Below are positions 8,608 through 18,388 of a stretch of DNA of 64,000 nt, one piece after another. The position numbers and the translations under genes were made by a program. Numbering within the stretch: the stretch's first letter is position 1; each line of letters opens with the position of its first letter. The stretch is taken from contig JADJPZ010000002.1 in the NCBI GenBank assembly GCA_016713025.1, forward strand, positions 62,001 to 126,000, read 5' to 3'. The notes beneath the pieces are model-generated. The model did no database searches. It worked only from the letters and a program-made list of their open reading frames with translations, and was not told the DNA's origin. This DNA comes from Saprospiraceae bacterium (lineage in GTDB: Bacteria; Bacteroidota; Bacteroidia; Chitinophagales; Saprospiraceae).

Positions 8608-9555
8608 ATGATGCCAAGGAAAATACTGATCACTGATAAGGTGCATGACGTGCTTATCAATAATCTTAAACAAAGAGGATGCGAGGTCACCTATGATACA
8701 AGTATCGATAATCAGGCTTTGGAGAAAATAATACATCTCTATGATGGCATTATCATCAATAGCAAGATCATTATGAACAGTTTCAGGATTGATAAAGGTA
8801 TTCATCTGAAATTTATAGGCAGACTCGGGTCAGGATTGGAAATCATAGATGTGGCATATGCTGAAAGTAAAGGAATAAATGTGTACAATTCGCCTGAAGG
8901 CAATAGAAATGCTGTAGCTGAACACGAAATGGGTATGCTATTGGCATTGATGAACAATATCCTGCGGGCTGATGCTGAAGTAAGAAAATTTTCATGGAAC
9001 CGTGAAAAAAATCGAGGATCTGAATTAAGAGGAAAAACCATCGGCATAATAGGTTTGGGACATACAGGATGCTCCTTTGCTGAAAAACTGTACAATTGGG
9101 GAGCACGAGTCATCAGTTATGATAAATATAAAACCAAATACCCTGCTACAGTAGCCTTTGTTGAAAAAACAGATCTCCGTACCATCATAAATGAAGCTGA
9201 CATCATTTCCCTTCACCTGCCACTTACATCTGAGACAAAAAACATGATCAATGGCAGTTTCCTACAACAATGCAAACAAGGAGTCATCATCTCCAATACT
9301 TCACGAGGTCAGATAGTGGACACTAAAGCATTGATTGAACATTTACACACAGGGCATGTAGGAGGTGCTTGCTTAGATGTGTTTGAAAACGAAAAACCGG
9401 AAACATTCTCAGATAGCGAAAAAGAATTATATTCATCACTGTATGCATTTCAAAATGTAGTTTTAACACCACATATCGCTGGCTGGACACATGAATCTCT
9501 TGAATTGATAGCATCCATTCTTTTTGAAAAGATCAGGAAAGGTCAGCATATTTGA
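8608..9555 (+). CDS. D-isomer 2-hydroxyacid dehydrogenase, SerA-like
   Basis: 315 aa (ATGs at 8608 and 8611). NAD-dependent 2-hydroxyacid dehydrogenase fold. The substrate domain contains LGSGLEIIDVAYAESKGI. The nucleotide-binding GIIGLGHTG is at about 146-154. The catalytic Arg is in SNTSRGQIVD, the Glu in DVFENEKP and the His in TPHIAGWTH. All three catalytic residues are present. The length fits the short phosphoglycerate dehydrogenases that lack an ACT domain, common in Bacteroidota. No serine-pathway gene (serC or serB) adjoins it, so 3-phosphoglycerate as substrate is a reasonable guess only; glyoxylate or hydroxypyruvate are alternatives. Confidence 0.8.
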   Translation: MMPRKILITDKVHDVLINNLKQRGCEVTYDTSIDNQALEKIIHLYDGIIINSKIIMNSFRIDKGIHLKFIGRLGSGLEIIDVAYAESKGINVYNSPEGNRNAVAEHEMGMLLALMNNILRADAEVRKFSWNREKNRGSELRGKTIGIIGLGHTGCSFAEKLYNWGARVISYDKYKTKYPATVAFVEKTDLRTIINEADIISLHLPLTSETKNMINGSFLQQCKQGVIISNTSRGQIVDTKALIEHLHTGHVGGACLDVFENEKPETFSDSEKELYSSLYAFQNVVLTPHIAGWTHESLELIASILFEKIRKGQHI

Positions 9556-9573
9556 AATAAATTACAAGGTTGA

Positions 9574-9812
9574 ACCTAAATATCTATAATGAGTTCCGTA
9601 GTGATGATCTGCCTGGATTACTTTGCGGCGAGACAGGCCAAAAGCACAATTTAACCCGATGGATACATACCTTACGGGGAAAATCAGTTATTTTGGACGA
9701 CAAATCATGGCATCGCTACAGCATAGCTGCACATGGTATGGTGCATGACTGAACGGTGCTTTAGCAAAATTGAGTGGCAGCTCAATTTAGTGAAGAAACC
9801 GCCAGCTAACCT
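9574..9812 (+). repeat. Dispersed repeat family 3, copy A
   Basis: Shares two blocks with 55522-55718. The first is ACCTAAATATCTA followed by ATGAG and CGTAGTGA. The second runs from CGACAAATCAT through CTACAGCATAGCTGCACA, GGTATGGTGCATGA, GAACGGTGC and AGCAAAATTGAGTG to TTAGTGAA. The block AAATTGAG-(6 nt)-CTCAATTT is a perfect hairpin in both copies. Copy A has an unrelated middle segment and a further hairpin CCGCCAG/CTGGCGG at 9799-9817. No credible reading frame. Origin unknown, perhaps a decayed mobile element. Confidence 0.75.
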
Positions 9813-9895
9813 GGCGGCTACATAGTTCTACTTTGTCAAATTATACGGACTTTCCGATTGATTGGCACCTGTTGGGTTAACCCAACAGTTGTGAC

Positions 9896-10049
9896 AGTGT
9901 GTATAACAAACTGCACAAATTCAAAGTTTCTTCCTCGCTACCCTCATTCCTGAAGAGCTTGTCAAGCTACGCTTGAGACGAGCCACCCAATTCAACCACG
10001 ATTTTTCTGTTAAAAAGAACTCTGAAAAAGTGCAATTTGTTAAACACAC
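9896..10049 (+). mobile_element. MITE family 1, copy A
   Basis: A 154-bp non-coding element. The terminal inverted repeats are GTGTGTATAACAAACTGCAC (9897-9916) and GTGCAATTTGTTAAACACAC (10030-10049), 18 of 20 matching when inverted. The interior is shared with 29600-29757 (CGCTACCCTCATTCC, CTACGCTTGAGACGA, CACCCAATTCAACCACG). It is flanked by GTTGTGAC (9888-9895) and GTTGTGAA (10050-10057), a likely 8-bp target duplication; the uninterrupted relative at 40 kb has GTTGTGAC only once. No transposase with matching ends is in the window. Confidence 0.85.
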
Positions 10050-10079
10050 GTTGTGAACCTAATTTACCCATAAATTTAT

Positions 10080-10214
10080 ACCGACGAGAATTTATTTTTC
10101 TAAAGAGGATGATACACGTGTCTTTATCATATATAAAATAATTCTATCGCCATTATACTCAAAATGAATACATTAATAGATGAATTTTTCGCAAACCAAT
10201 TTATTTTGAGTATA
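10080..10214 (+). repeat. Second insertion in family 4 copy A, ending in a long hairpin
   Basis: Absent from the paralogous copy at 40 kb. Its right part is an inverted repeat with 16-nt arms (10154-10169 and 10199-10214, ATACTCAAAATGAAT against ATTTATTTTGAGTAT, one mismatch) and a 29-nt loop. Exact borders cannot be fixed because the sequence around both junctions is TTTATA-rich. No coding potential. It lies 130 bp upstream of bshA. Confidence 0.55.
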
Positions 10215-10346
10215 TCTTTAACAATGAAAAAATTTCAGGTTTCCGGTTGATTACATTTTGATGAAAGTGGAATTGCCTGAGATTTTTAGGTTAAACAAAA
10301 CGATTTTATCAGATAATTGTTATGTCAGGATATCAAAACCAAATTC

Positions 10347-11480
10347 ATGAAGATCGGTATAGTGTGTTATCCTACATTTGGAGGTAGTGGAGTAGTTGCC
10401 ACTGAACTGGGTTTGGGCTTGGCTGATAAAGGTCATGATGTTCATTTCATCACCTACAAAAGACCAGTCAGACTTACATCTTTTCACCCCAATGTGTATT
10501 TTCATGAAGTGGCTGCTATGGATTATCCACTTTTTGAATATACACCATATGAAACATCACTCGCCAGTAAGATGGTGGATGTGGTGAGATATGAAAAAAT
10601 GGATTTGTTGCATGTCCACTATGCGATCCCTCATGCTGCGGTAGCATTTATGGCAAAACAAATTCTAAAATCGTATGGCATTAATATACCTGTCGTGACG
10701 ACTCTCCATGGTACGGATATCACTTTGGTGGGCAATGATCACTCTTTTGCACCTGTGGTAGAATTTAGTATCAATGCATCTGACGGTGTTACTGCAGTTT
10801 CTGATCAACTCAGAGATGAAACCAACAAAACTTTTAAAATAAATAAAGAAATCAAAGTTATACATAATTTTATTGACTTCAGCAGGTTCAGAAAGATCAA
10901 CAAAGACCATTTTAAGAAAGCCATAGCTCCCGATGGGGAGAAAGTCCTTGTCCACATCTCCAATTTCAGGAAGGTAAAAAGAGTAGACGATGTCATCCAT
11001 GTGTTCGAAAAAGTGAGTAAAAAAATAAAATCCAAATTGCTGATGATCGGTGATGGCCCAGAAAGAAAACATATGGAAGAACTTTGCAGAACACTGCACC
11101 TATGTGATGAAATCAGGTTTTTAGGTAAGCAGGAAGCGGTGGAAGAATTGCTGGCAGTCTCAGATCTTTTTATACTACCATCAGAAAATGAGAGTTTCGG
11201 ATTGGCCGCACTTGAGGCTATGGCATGTGAAGTACCCGTCATTTCATCCAATGCTGGTGGATTGCCGGAGGTAAATATAGACGGCGTCACCGGATATATG
11301 TGTGATGTAGGAGATGTGGAAGGCATGGCTGCAAAATGTATCGAACTATTACAAGATGATGAGAGCTTGTCTGTTTTCCGCAAAAATGCCTATTTGCAAG
11401 CTAAGAAATTTGATATCACGGAAATTCTGCCACAATATGAAGACTATTACAAACAGATAATTCAACAGGTAAACCGATGA
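10347..11480 (+). CDS. bshA: N-acetyl-alpha-D-glucosaminyl L-malate synthase (bacillithiol synthesis)
   Basis: 377 aa from ATG 10347. The frame extends 10 codons to 10317, but MKIGIVCYPTFGGSG is the canonical BshA start. This GT4 family retaining GT-B glycosyltransferase joins GlcNAc from UDP-GlcNAc to L-malate, the first step of bacillithiol synthesis. Diagnostic segments are CYPTFGGSGVVATELG, HVHYAIPHA, TLHGTDITLVG, SNFRKVKRV and the donor-binding EX7E region SENESFGLAALEAMACEVP at about 279-298. The partner genes bshB and bshC are not in the window. The gene stands alone with a repeat-filled upstream region, so its promoter is unclear. Confidence 0.93.
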   Translation: MKIGIVCYPTFGGSGVVATELGLGLADKGHDVHFITYKRPVRLTSFHPNVYFHEVAAMDYPLFEYTPYETSLASKMVDVVRYEKMDLLHVHYAIPHAAVAFMAKQILKSYGINIPVVTTLHGTDITLVGNDHSFAPVVEFSINASDGVTAVSDQLRDETNKTFKINKEIKVIHNFIDFSRFRKINKDHFKKAIAPDGEKVLVHISNFRKVKRVDDVIHVFEKVSKKIKSKLLMIGDGPERKHMEELCRTLHLCDEIRFLGKQEAVEELLAVSDLFILPSENESFGLAALEAMACEVPVISSNAGGLPEVNIDGVTGYMCDVGDVEGMAAKCIELLQDDESLSVFRKNAYLQAKKFDITEILPQYEDYYKQIIQQVNR

Positions 11481-11501
11481 TACTTTATTGGTTTTATTGT
11501 T

Positions 11502-11509
11502 TATCTTTG
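11502..11509 (+). promoter_or_regulatory. Candidate -7 element (TATCTTTG) of the adhesin operon
   Basis: Matches TAnnTTTG and lies 104 bp upstream of the ATG at 11613, implying a leader of about 95 nt. The nearest TTG is only 11 bp upstream, so the -33 box is not convincing. Confidence 0.4.
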
Positions 11510-11612
11510 CCACAATTTTTGAGCAGTCTGATACATATAGATATTTACTTGTTTCAATAATTTTTAGGAAAACATACCGTTTTCTGTTAAAAATAAAATC
11601 TGAGAATCCGGA

Positions 11613-14600
11613 ATGATAAAAGCAAGTATCATATTATATTCAAAATTTAATTCCAGGTGGAAGTTAACGGCGTTGGTCTTTATTTCAATAATGACAAATG
11701 CCTTATTTGCTCAGGATACCATAGCACCACAAATCATCACTCCGCCACAGGATACTTCATTTGAATGTGGTACTGCATCGGATCTGATTGCCAAACTTAC
11801 TGCCTGGTATAATAATGCCGGAGGAGCAAAAGCTACCGACAATTCTGATACTGTCATCTGGAAGCAAAATCTGACATTGCAGCAATCTATCACCATTTTC
11901 AACAATTCATTAGATATCCTTTGTGGAAATAAACAAAAGGTGGATGTGATATTCACACCGGAAGACAAGGCGGGTAATAAAGGTATTGCATTGATGGCTT
12001 CATTTTTTACAGTCGATACCCAAGGGCCAAGGATTACCAATACTGTATCCAATCTTACTTTTAATTGTGTGAGAGGAGTTAGGGATACACTGATAGCATG
12101 GATAAAAAATAAAGGAGGTTATACAGCTTCTGATCTTTGTTCCAACAGCATCACCTGGAAAAATTTCAATTTCAGCATTACTTCTTCCAACACCATCATC
12201 CAAACCGGGGGCGGATCAATAGACAATGGGCCTTATCCTCAGCTACCGAATGGAATATGTAACTGGACAATGAATATATCATGGATAGCGGCTGATGAGT
12301 GTGGTAATGAATCAGCAACACCGGGTACCACTACTTTTACTTTAAATGACAATGTAGCACCGTACTTTTTAAATCCGCCATCTGATACCTTCACTACATG
12401 CAATAAAATTCCCGCGGCTGCCAGTATTACGGTAAATGATGATTGCGACCGGTCAGTCACTGCCTTATTGCAGGAAACATCAACAAAATCTCCTGATAGC
12501 ACTTCGTGCCAGCATTTTTCATATACCATCAGTAGGACATGGACTTCAACAGACAAATGCGGCAATACTGCTACTCATACCCAAGTAATTACGGTGAAGG
12601 ATACTATTGGTCCAATGGTAAATTCCATGAAAGATATTACTGTAGGCTGTCTGGAATTTGCCAAATCAAAAGACAGTATATATATTGCCTTTGTAGATGA
12701 CTGCTCGAAAGTGAAAGTTGTTTTTTCGGATACGGTCAGATCAACCGGATGTGTCAATAAGCTTGAGCGTACATATACACTAACTGATACTTGCCACAAC
12801 AGAACAGTATTCAAACAAAACATCAACATACTTAATAATGCTAAACCAGAAATAATTGCGTTTGCCAAAAATGAAAGCTATCCTTGTACTGATGAAAAAA
12901 ACATAGAAGGTCTGCTAGCAGAGTGGGTAAAAAAATTAGGTGGATCTTCGGCCACTGAAGCTTGCGGTCCATTAAAATCTTTTGCCGCTGTCAAAGGTTC
13001 ATATAACATAAATAATCCTGCCACTTATCCGGGCCAATTGCCGGTCTCGATACCCAAACAACAATGTCCTTCAACTCAAAATCAATTTGTGAGGTTCTTA
13101 GAAGTTGACTTTGTTTATTATGACTCATGTGGAAATGCAGCTTTGACTTCTGCAGTATTTGGTATTGATGATACTATCCATCCCGTGATTGATAGCTGTC
13201 CGCAACCTATCACTGTCTCAGTGTCAGAAAATATTTGTCAGACTGAAATTACATTAAACATCCCTACTGCTACGGACAATTGTATTGAGTCAGTGACACC
13301 TTTAGTAAGAAAAACAACTGTACCGGTCACTGGTCCCAAAGGAAATGAAGTCATAGTGCCCACCCTTGTTGCCAAAATTGGTACATTTAATCCTACCCTC
13401 GCTGCACCGTTGAGTGATGGAAAATTTAGTATCAAACTTAGGAATTTTGACATTGGAGACGTAACAGAATATTTTAATGTCATCGGAGAAGATGGTGTAA
13501 GTCTTGGAAGATCACCATTTGGAAAGGATGAATGTTCCAATGTGGATTTTGAACTTACCGTAAATAAAGACAAGCTTTTTTCATGGATTCAGGATGGTTT
13601 TATCGAACTTAAATTTGTACCAAATATGGTGTCGGGTTTTCCATCACTGTCTATCAATAATTTATGTTCAAATAGCACGATTGATGTATCTGTTTCATTT
13701 GATATCGATATTGTTAATACAATCAGAAGATCATATCAAATTAATGGCGGACAGGAAATTCCTCTTACCACTGAAACTCAAATTAAAAGTACCTTTGAAA
13801 AAGGAGATCACAAAGTTTTATTTATTTTCAGAGATTGTGCCAATAACAAAGCTGAGTGTTCCGTCCCAGTCATAGTCAGGGATGCCGTAAAACCTGTCTT
13901 AAAATGTCCGGATAATATTATCACGGGTCTTTCAATCGGGCAATGTACAGATACTATCCCATTGCCAATAAATTTTTCAGTTACTGAAAACTGTGGAGGA
14001 CTACACCAATACAACAAGATTTCACCTGTATCATCTGATGCTTCCCTCCTTTCTTTTATATATAATGAAAATAAAATGAAGTTTGAGGCAAGAAGTAAAG
14101 AAATCGTTTTTGCAGATGTATTTCCTGTCAAACATATCAATGTACCTGTAGTCCTTGAAGTAGAGTTTACTGGAGATAATAATAGTTCCGGAGAGTATTT
14201 TGACGTTTTTGGACCAGGAGGTGCCCTCATAGGCAATACCAGACTTACAAATGAACCCAATGTATGTGGAACCTCGATAAGCAGATTTGAAATCAATAAA
14301 AATCTGTTTAACAGCTGGATTCAAAATAAGCAAATCACGTTTTTGGCCATTCCAAAAAATGATGGAGATGGCATAAATCCCTGCATTGACCTCTCTGCGG
14401 GCCAAACAACAGACAAAATAAGCAGACTTTCGGCTACCTTGAAGTATTCCGATGCCTCATTTTCATTATCTGTCTCAGGGGCCACCAGTATATCTGAGGT
14501 TGAAATACCAAAAGGTGCAGATTTATATAATCTCATTTTAAATGCCGGTGTGAACCAGGTTTTGTTGCAAACCAAAGACAACTCGGAGAATAATGCAGGT

Positions 14601-17435
14601 TGTAGTTTTAGCATTGAGGTAAAAGACAATGAAAGACCGATAGCCAAATGCAAAAATATAGTTGTAGATATGCACCCTTCAGGTTTGGTATCTTACATCA
14701 TCGATCCGGAAATCATAGACAATGGTAGTACAGATAATTGTAAGATTAAAAAGAAAACCACAATTCCCGCAGCTTTGGATTGTACATCGGCAGGAAGTGA
14801 TGTCAATGTCAAATTAATTGTAGAAGATGAGTATGGAAATGTGGATTCATGTATATCTGTCATAAAAGTGAAAGTGGCAGAAATTAAACCTACATTTTCA
14901 GCAGGCCTCTGTACCAGTGATACGCTTAAACTATTTTCCAATGTACCTCCTGCATCTATCTCCGGCACATATTCATTCCAGTGGGATGGCCCGGGCAGCA
15001 AAGATTTTTTTGTAGAAAATCCTCATATTCCAAATCCGGATGAATCCTTCAATGGTGTTTATATCCTTACGGTTAAGGGTTTTAATAATTGTACTACCAC
15101 CGCATCTCTCACTGTAAATATAAAGCCACTCATCAAACCGGATCTAACCTCCAATGTAAAAGAAGTCTGTTCAGGAGAAGAAATTATTTTGACCTCTACA
15201 TCATACAGTGGAGGTATAGAATATTTGTGGTATGAAGGTATCTTTCCTACAGGTGTCCTTATCAAAAAAACAAATGTCCCTGAATTGATATTAAAACCAA
15301 CTGATGGTGTACATTTTTACTATATTATTGCAAAAGGTCCGGATTGCAGTTCCAATCCATCATCCTTGCTCAAAGCTGAAGTAAAACCTATACCCAAACC
15401 TGAATTGTGCAATAGTTTTATTTCATTGTGTGAAGGCAATGACCTTGTACTCTGTGCAAAAGGGAATCCGGCACTGACTTATACATGGCGTGGTCCTGCA
15501 GGATATCAGGGTATAAGTCTCAATCCGGAGATTATAAAAAACACATCATCAGCCAATGCCGGAGAGTACAGGCTCTTAGCTGCTAATGGAAATTGTATAT
15601 CTGATACTATTACTACCAGGGTAATTGTGCTTGAAAAGCCACCACAACCGACCATTATTTCAGCAGATATCTTTTGCGAAGGGGCAATTTTTTCAATGGT
15701 AGCTGCATCAACTTCCAATACTGAAAAATACGAATGGTACAAAAACGGCACCTTATTCACAACGACACAGGAAAATAGCCTAATAGTAAACAATGCTCAG
15801 TCAGCGTTGCAGGGATCATGGACAGTAGTAGCCACCAAGGGCAATTGCCGGTCTGTAGTTTCTTTGACAAAATTTGTAGCAATCGATAATAGTCTTGAGG
15901 TTGGCGCCATTAATAGCGGTCCGGTATGTATGGGTGATAGTGTCCAACTCCAGGCAACATTTGTTCCAAATGCATCATATAAATGGAGAGGTCCTATATC
16001 CAGCATTCCCGACGTTTTTGATCCGAAAGTACCAGGCGTACCCGGAGACTATTCAGTGGTCATCACCACTCCTACCGGATGTCAAAACAATGCATCAACA
16101 AATGTAAAACTGATAAGTGTACCAGAAATCACTGCTTTAAGTAATGATTCAAAACCTTGTATGGTAGCTTCCGATCAAATCAGATTTACACCTTCAGTTT
16201 TTCCAAATTCAGATACCTATACATTCCAATGGAGCGGACCCAATGGATATACCTCTGCTTTGAGAAACCCTGTCATTACTAATCTCAGCGCAAAAGACAC
16301 CGGTATGTACCAATTGGTGATATTAAATGGTAAATGCCCATCCAATAAACTGGAAACCAAAGTGCTGTTTAATGTCATTCCATCAAAACCAACAGTTATT
16401 TCTCCATTAGTTTATTGTACCAAAGATACTATCAGATTGCAGGCTTCCAATACCGGAATTGTTGAAGGATTTATATGGAACACCCCTCTCGGTAAGTTTA
16501 ATACCATAGAACCGGTATTGACTATCGCTTCGGCATCTTCTATCAATTCGGGCAAATATACACTTGAAACGATCAGATCCGGTTGTAATTCCAGGTCTTC
16601 AGATACACTCAATATTACGGTCAACCAACCACCTGATATTGTTGCCCGGACAGTGGAAGATAATATAAAGACTTGTCCAGGAGAAAGTATAAAGCTTGTC
16701 TCACTTTCGGGACCACCATTAGTAAATATAGGATGGACTGCCCTTACTCCGGGTATAATATTTTCTGATAGAAATGCAGTCTCACCACTTGTATCTGGTT
16801 TTCAAAAAGGAATAAACTTAATATCTCTGTCATACAGCATCAACGGATGCCCGGATTTCAGCAGGGATACTGTATTTATTACTGTGGATTCGATGCCGGT
16901 ATTAAAAGATGATACTTACAGATTGGTTTATGGCGAAAAGCAACTACTCAATGTCATGCAAAATGATCTGCTCAATAGCCAAAACGCAATCAGAAGTGTA
17001 ACTCAACCGCAGCATGGCAAGGTGGATATAAAAAACAGAATGATTGAATTTACACCAGATCAGAGGTTCTTGAGACCTCTGACATTTAAGTATAAAGTTT
17101 GTGCTGATTTTTGTGATGAACTCTGTTCTGAGGCTACTGTAAGTATAGAATTTGATGAAAACATAACGTGTAAGGCTCCTACTATCTTTACACCTAATAG
17201 TGACGGTATCAATGATCAGTTTGTCATTCCATGTCTTGATACCGGCCGATTTCCAAACTCCAAAGTATATATATTCAATGAATGGGGAACAGAAGTTTTC
17301 TATGCCAATCCATACAAAAATGATTGGGAAGGCACTTTTAGCGGCGCAAGTCTGCCTGTGGGCACATACTTCTATATCATTGACGTAGGTGATGGTAAAA
17401 AACCTTTAAATGGCTTTTTAATCTTGCAGCGATGA
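11613..17435 (+). CDS. Giant cell-surface adhesin with T9SS type B (gliding motility-associated) C-terminus
   Basis: 1940 aa. Signal peptide about 1-34 (ending NALFAQ). Residues about 35-1090 are serial HYR-like and Cys-paired Ig modules recognisable by repeated CGN, DTIGP/DTIHP and NDNVAP turns (for example STDKCGNTATHTQVITVKDT). Residues about 1100-1750 are PKD/Ig-like modules with repeated QWSGPNGYTS or YTWRGPAGYQG sequences. The C-terminal about 85 residues, TIFTPNSDGINDQF to LPVGTYFYIIDVGDGKKPLN, are the CHU_C / type B sorting domain. This architecture matches SprB-like adhesins. It overlaps the next gene by 4 bp (ATGA) and forms an operon with a PorP/SprF and an OmpA-family gene. Ligand unknown. 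Confidence 0.9.
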   Translation: MIKASIILYSKFNSRWKLTALVFISIMTNALFAQDTIAPQIITPPQDTSFECGTASDLIAKLTAWYNNAGGAKATDNSDTVIWKQNLTLQQSITIFNNSLDILCGNKQKVDVIFTPEDKAGNKGIALMASFFTVDTQGPRITNTVSNLTFNCVRGVRDTLIAWIKNKGGYTASDLCSNSITWKNFNFSITSSNTIIQTGGGSIDNGPYPQLPNGICNWTMNISWIAADECGNESATPGTTTFTLNDNVAPYFLNPPSDTFTTCNKIPAAASITVNDDCDRSVTALLQETSTKSPDSTSCQHFSYTISRTWTSTDKCGNTATHTQVITVKDTIGPMVNSMKDITVGCLEFAKSKDSIYIAFVDDCSKVKVVFSDTVRSTGCVNKLERTYTLTDTCHNRTVFKQNINILNNAKPEIIAFAKNESYPCTDEKNIEGLLAEWVKKLGGSSATEACGPLKSFAAVKGSYNINNPATYPGQLPVSIPKQQCPSTQNQFVRFLEVDFVYYDSCGNAALTSAVFGIDDTIHPVIDSCPQPITVSVSENICQTEITLNIPTATDNCIESVTPLVRKTTVPVTGPKGNEVIVPTLVAKIGTFNPTLAAPLSDGKFSIKLRNFDIGDVTEYFNVIGEDGVSLGRSPFGKDECSNVDFELTVNKDKLFSWIQDGFIELKFVPNMVSGFPSLSINNLCSNSTIDVSVSFDIDIVNTIRRSYQINGGQEIPLTTETQIKSTFEKGDHKVLFIFRDCANNKAECSVPVIVRDAVKPVLKCPDNIITGLSIGQCTDTIPLPINFSVTENCGGLHQYNKISPVSSDASLLSFIYNENKMKFEARSKEIVFADVFPVKHINVPVVLEVEFTGDNNSSGEYFDVFGPGGALIGNTRLTNEPNVCGTSISRFEINKNLFNSWIQNKQITFLAIPKNDGDGINPCIDLSAGQTTDKISRLSATLKYSDASFSLSVSGATSISEVEIPKGADLYNLILNAGVNQVLLQTKDNSENNAGCSFSIEVKDNERPIAKCKNIVVDMHPSGLVSYIIDPEIIDNGSTDNCKIKKKTTIPAALDCTSAGSDVNVKLIVEDEYGNVDSCISVIKVKVAEIKPTFSAGLCTSDTLKLFSNVPPASISGTYSFQWDGPGSKDFFVENPHIPNPDESFNGVYILTVKGFNNCTTTASLTVNIKPLIKPDLTSNVKEVCSGEEIILTSTSYSGGIEYLWYEGIFPTGVLIKKTNVPELILKPTDGVHFYYIIAKGPDCSSNPSSLLKAEVKPIPKPELCNSFISLCEGNDLVLCAKGNPALTYTWRGPAGYQGISLNPEIIKNTSSANAGEYRLLAANGNCISDTITTRVIVLEKPPQPTIISADIFCEGAIFSMVAASTSNTEKYEWYKNGTLFTTTQENSLIVNNAQSALQGSWTVVATKGNCRSVVSLTKFVAIDNSLEVGAINSGPVCMGDSVQLQATFVPNASYKWRGPISSIPDVFDPKVPGVPGDYSVVITTPTGCQNNASTNVKLISVPEITALSNDSKPCMVASDQIRFTPSVFPNSDTYTFQWSGPNGYTSALRNPVITNLSAKDTGMYQLVILNGKCPSNKLETKVLFNVIPSKPTVISPLVYCTKDTIRLQASNTGIVEGFIWNTPLGKFNTIEPVLTIASASSINSGKYTLETIRSGCNSRSSDTLNITVNQPPDIVARTVEDNIKTCPGESIKLVSLSGPPLVNIGWTALTPGIIFSDRNAVSPLVSGFQKGINLISLSYSINGCPDFSRDTVFITVDSMPVLKDDTYRLVYGEKQLLNVMQNDLLNSQNAIRSVTQPQHGKVDIKNRMIEFTPDQRFLRPLTFKYKVCADFCDELCSEATVSIEFDENITCKAPTIFTPNSDGINDQFVIPCLDTGRFPNSKVYIFNEWGTEVFYANPYKNDWEGTFSGASLPVGTYFYIIDVGDGKKPLNGFLILQR

Positions 17436-18388
17436 CCATCAGAGTATATATTAACATCATGATATTTTCCACTGTGTGTGTTCTTTTATCCGCACAGCAA
17501 CAACAGATGTACACCCAATTTATGTACAACAAGATGGGATTGAATGCCGCATATGCCGGAAATGAAACCTATCTGTCCGGTACACTTATTTACCGGGACC
17601 AATGGAGTGGGTTTCCGGGTGCACCCAAAGCCCAAACTTTCTCGGTCAATCTGCCTCGTATTGCAAACAGGATAGGAATTGGGTTTAATATTGAAAGGCA
17701 ATCACTTGGTATAACAGAAAAACTAACCTATGAAATGATGTATGCGTATAAGTTTTTTCTTGGCGAAGGCACCTTAAGTATGGGTATGAATGTTTCAGGC
17801 CGAAAATTTGTTCAGGACTATACTGACAGCAGATTATTTGCTATTCAGGATATACAGCTTGATCCGTCAATACCTGCAACCCAACAGACGAGAAATCTTT
17901 TGAATGCAGGTTTTGGAGTATATTTCAACACCAATAAATTTTATCTCGGCGCTTCATTGCCCCGAATGATCAGGACCGACCTTGACTTTGATGCCAATAA
18001 TCTCTTTTCGACAGAAGTGAGGCACCTTTTATTAATGACCGGTGGTACTTTTATACTCAACAATGATGTTCGCCTTACTCCTCAACTGATGTTCAGAATG
18101 GCAGAATTCAGTCCATGGAATCTTGATCTGAATGTCAGCAGCACATGGAAGGATAAGTATTCTTTAGGGCTTACATACAGGACAGGTGGCAATACAGGTG
18201 ATCTGGGCGAATCCATAGATGTGATAGCCGGCTTACAGATTTCTGAAAGAATGATGTTGGGAGTAGCGTACGATATTCCCATGTCAAAATTAAGGACAAT
18301 AGACACGGGAAGTCTTGAAGTGATCATGTCCTACAATCTGATACCAAGAAAAATTAAAACAATCATAGTAAATCCCAGATATTTTTAA
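17432..18388 (+). CDS. PorP/SprF family T9SS outer-membrane protein
   Basis: 318 aa. Signal peptide (about 1-21, CVLLSAQ) followed by QQQMYTQFMYNKMGLNAAYAG and the hallmark LIYRDQWSGFPGAPKAQTFS. The remainder is an outer-membrane barrel. In Flavobacterium johnsoniae SprF is needed to export or anchor the adhesin SprB, and type B cargo proteins are commonly encoded beside a PorP/SprF-type partner. Here the start codon overlaps the adhesin stop and the next gene starts on the last base of this one, so translational coupling is likely. It is a paralogue for a dedicated cargo rather than necessarily the core PorP. Confidence 0.9.
   Translation: MTIRVYINIMIFSTVCVLLSAQQQQMYTQFMYNKMGLNAAYAGNETYLSGTLIYRDQWSGFPGAPKAQTFSVNLPRIANRIGIGFNIERQSLGITEKLTYEMMYAYKFFLGEGTLSMGMNVSGRKFVQDYTDSRLFAIQDIQLDPSIPATQQTRNLLNAGFGVYFNTNKFYLGASLPRMIRTDLDFDANNLFSTEVRHLLLMTGGTFILNNDVRLTPQLMFRMAEFSPWNLDLNVSSTWKDKYSLGLTYRTGGNTGDLGESIDVIAGLQISERMMLGVAYDIPMSKLRTIDTGSLEVIMSYNLIPRKIKTIIVNPRYF

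Larger units (their letters stand above)
9826..10302 (+). repeat. Dispersed element family 4, copy A, interrupted by two insertions
   Basis: The ends and interior match the reverse complement of 39920-40112: TTCTACTTTGTCAAATTATA, CGGACTTTCCGATTGATTGG, a 20-bp perfect palindrome CTGTTGGGTTAACCCAACAG at 9869-9888, CCTAATTTACCCATA, and then CAGGTTTCCGGTTGATTACA and TTTTGATGAAAGTG. Relative to that uninterrupted copy it carries a 154-bp MITE (9896-10049) and a second insertion of about 130 bp (about 10080-10212). The right terminus is decayed. Confidence 0.8.

Noticed and set aside
9570..9752. 60-codon plus-strand frame in the gap before bshA
   Set aside because: It lies within dispersed repeat family 3, and copy B does not keep the frame.
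10805..11383. 192-codon minus-strand frame antisense to bshA
   Set aside because: Ser/Thr-rich shadow of a highly conserved enzyme gene, no homology features.
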